This document shows, piece after piece, positions 62,751-64,000 of a stretch of DNA of 64,000 bases. The translations under genes were made by a program, and so were the position numbers. Every line of letters begins with the position of its first letter. The first letter of the stretch is position 1. The notes beneath the pieces were generated by a model. It worked only from the letters and a program-made list of their open reading frames with translations. It made no database searches and was not told the origin of the DNA. Source of the DNA: Acidovorax radicis N35 (GTDB lineage Bacteria; Pseudomonadota; Gammaproteobacteria; Burkholderiales; Burkholderiaceae_C); contig NZ_AFBG01000008.1 in NCBI RefSeq assembly GCF_000204195.1, positions 102,885 to 166,884 of the forward strand. The letters are read 5' to 3'.

Positions 62751-62943
62751 GGGTGAGATGTCTCCTGTGTGCGCCAAAACGGATTCGGCAGATACGGCAA
62801 AGCAGTGTGGTTTCGAACCATTCTAATGACAAAAATTTTCGCCCAAGCCCCTGTCAACGCACCGCGCGCTGCTATCGTTGCGAGTGGAGCCGTACGGTTT
62901 TCGTGCGGCCCTCAACCCTTCGTTCACACTGGAAACGGCATAT

Positions 62944-63162
62944 ATGAAAAAACTCCTCGCTGTCCTCGTGGCCGGTCTGTTCACCGCTGGTGCTTTTGCA
63001 CAGGCGCCTGCAGCCGCTCCTGCCCCCGCCACTGCACCCGCAGCCGCCCCCATGGCTGCCCAGGCTCCTGCACCGGTAGCCAAGACCAAGGCAACCAAGA
63101 CCGCCAAGAAGAAGACCACCAAAAAGGTCGCCAAGAAAAAGACGGCCCACAAAGCCGCCTGA
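62944..63162 (+). CDS. Small exported Ala/Lys-rich protein
   Basis: A 72-residue protein: signal peptide (MKKLLAVLVAGLFTAGAFA), then an Ala/Pro-rich stretch (APAAAPAPATAPAAAPMA) and a strongly basic tail (KATKTAKKKTTKKVAKKKT). It looks like a histone H1-type tail behind an export signal, so it should reach the periplasm. A role in binding nucleic acid or anionic polymers is inference. It ends at a hairpin terminator, so it is probably a free-standing gene. Confidence 0.7.
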   Translation: MKKLLAVLVAGLFTAGAFAQAPAAAPAPATAPAAAPMAAQAPAPVAKTKATKTAKKKTTKKVAKKKTAHKAA

Positions 63163-63226
63163 ACCCGGGAACAGAGACCTGGTTGAGGCCTCCAACCTCC
63201 TCCCAGGTCCCCGTTGATTCAAAATC

Positions 63227-63248
63227 GCCCGCAGCTGCGGGCTTTTTT
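63227..63248 (+). terminator. Rho-independent terminator
   Basis: GCCCGCAGCTGCGGGC palindrome followed by TTTTTT, about 65 bp past the small Ala/Lys-rich gene. Confidence 0.8.
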
Positions 63249-63334
63249 ATGGGGAGGGCCGCGCTGCGAACTTTCCGCCCGCCATGCAATCAGCCTATCG
63301 TGTTCGTATCCGTGTTGATCAGAAAGCCTCTCCC

Positions 63335-63865
63335 ATGACCGCCTTTCGCGCCGCCCCGCCCCCCACCACCGGGACCACACGCCTCGAGCGTCTGGACTGC
63401 CTTGCCCGCCGCGCCACCAGCGCCCTGGGTTTGGCCATGCTGGCCGGACTCACGCTGCCCGCAGTGGCCACGGCCCAGGAAGGGCCACAACTGAACCTGC
63501 AGCGGATCGAACTCACCGCAGGCATGCACCGCATCGACGCCCAGGTGGCCCAGGCACCCCAGGAGCGCCAGACTGGCCTGATGTTTCGCAAGGAGATGCC
63601 CCAGCACGAGGGCATGCTGTTCGTGTTCGAGCAAGCTTCGCAGCAGTGCTTCTGGATGAAAAACACGCTGCTCCCGCTCACGGCCGCTTTCGTGGCGGAT
63701 GACGGCACCATCGTGAACCTGGAGGACATGAAGCCCCAGACACTGGACTCGCACTGTTCCACCAAGCCCGTGCGCTACGTGCTGGAGATGAACCAGGGCT
63801 GGTTTGCCAAGAAGGGCATCAAGGCCGGCACCAAGCTCGCAGGCGCGCCGTTCAGCCGCAAATAA
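63335..63865 (+). CDS. Exported DUF192 protein
   Basis: A 176-residue protein with an N-terminal export signal (ALGLAMLAGLTLPAVATAQ) preceded by a Pro/Arg-rich stretch, then the DUF192 domain: DAQVAQAPQERQTGLMFRKEMPQHEGMLFVFEQASQQCFWMKNTLLPL, in parts, VADDGTIVNLEDMKP, and YVLEMNQGWFAKKGIKAG. The function of DUF192 proteins is unknown. The ATG at 63335 is chosen; an upstream in-frame start adds 17 residues. It is the last complete gene in the window. Confidence 0.85.
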   Translation: MTAFRAAPPPTTGTTRLERLDCLARRATSALGLAMLAGLTLPAVATAQEGPQLNLQRIELTAGMHRIDAQVAQAPQERQTGLMFRKEMPQHEGMLFVFEQASQQCFWMKNTLLPLTAAFVADDGTIVNLEDMKPQTLDSHCSTKPVRYVLEMNQGWFAKKGIKAGTKLAGAPFSRK

Positions 63866-63887
63866 CAGGGCCACGCCGGGCCTTGTT

Positions 63888-63935
63888 TGCTATATTTTTA
63901 ATAGCATTTACCGCTTGATACTCAAGCGCTAGCAG
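63888..63935. repeat. Dispersed intergenic repeat, copy 7 (reversed)
   Basis: GCTATATTTTTAATAGC, then CCGCTTGATACTCAAGCG and CTAGCAGC. The AT-rich stem comes first, as in copy 5. It lies just past the DUF192 stop. Confidence 0.7.
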
Positions 63936-64000
63936 CCCATGGGGCTTGAAAATCGATTGAAAAATCGAACCTCCCAACAAAAACGACGCGTCGTTGTTGT

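Overview
The window is high-GC DNA with betaproteobacterial, Burkholderiales gene content. The most likely source is Comamonadaceae, near Acidovorax. Pointers are the many Bug/TctC-type binding proteins, the LysR-rich layout, the valine-degradation genes, and short intergenic repeats built on AGCGCTT/AAGCGCT and TAGCTAT that I associate with that family (recall, not checked). No rRNA, tRNA, CRISPR array or integrase was seen. Most genes look like ordinary chromosomal genes.

Layout. 0-7 kb: a quinone-reductase-like enzyme divergent from a LysR regulator, an ABC exporter, an EthD protein, a Sel1-repeat membrane protein and a small HTH protein. 7-15.5 kb: a lipoprotein with four cadherin-like repeats and an intradiol-dioxygenase domain. 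Next is a probable sugar-acid module (lactonase + Bug protein, divergent from a second Bug protein + kdgD), an NTF2-like lipoprotein and a 2-hydroxyacid dehydrogenase. 15.5-22.8 kb: an exported M20 peptidase, a LysR gene, an NTF2-like protein, metR/metE and a ketopantoate reductase. 22.8-24.2 kb: a 268-bp hairpin-rich inverted-repeat element, then a ParD-like/zeta-like toxin-antitoxin pair with a perfect operator-like palindrome. 24.3-29.5 kb: a MarR-controlled tripartite drug exporter (outer-membrane factor, EmrA, EmrB).

29.7-34.4 kb: small genes (DUF3309, EF-hand, PH-domain, thioesterase), a bacterial expansin lipoprotein, a Nudix hydrolase, and a patatin lipase gene interrupted by a second copy of the inverted-repeat element. 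34.5-42.1 kb: a LysR gene, then a compact operon with start/stop overlaps (collagen-like exported protein, Asp/Asn beta-hydroxylase-like enzyme, sulfotransferase-like protein, periplasmic binding protein) followed closely by a tail-collar/microcystin-dependent protein, then mmsA. This operon is the best candidate for an undescribed system: a secreted repeat protein encoded with two possible modifying enzymes. 42.2-45.9 kb: valine catabolism (isobutyryl-CoA dehydrogenase, mmsB) with small unrelated genes between.

46.0-47.1 kb: two AT-richer minus-strand genes flanked by attC-like sites, apparently integron cassettes without an integrase. 47.3-55.3 kb: a TonB-dependent receptor and a four-gene peptide/nickel-type ABC importer with a fused double ATPase. 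55.3-61.2 kb: a signalling operon (triple-PAS histidine kinase, single REC protein, REC-GAF-PAS-degenerate GGDEF-EAL protein). 61.4-64 kb: icd, a small exported Ala/Lys-rich protein and a DUF192 protein.
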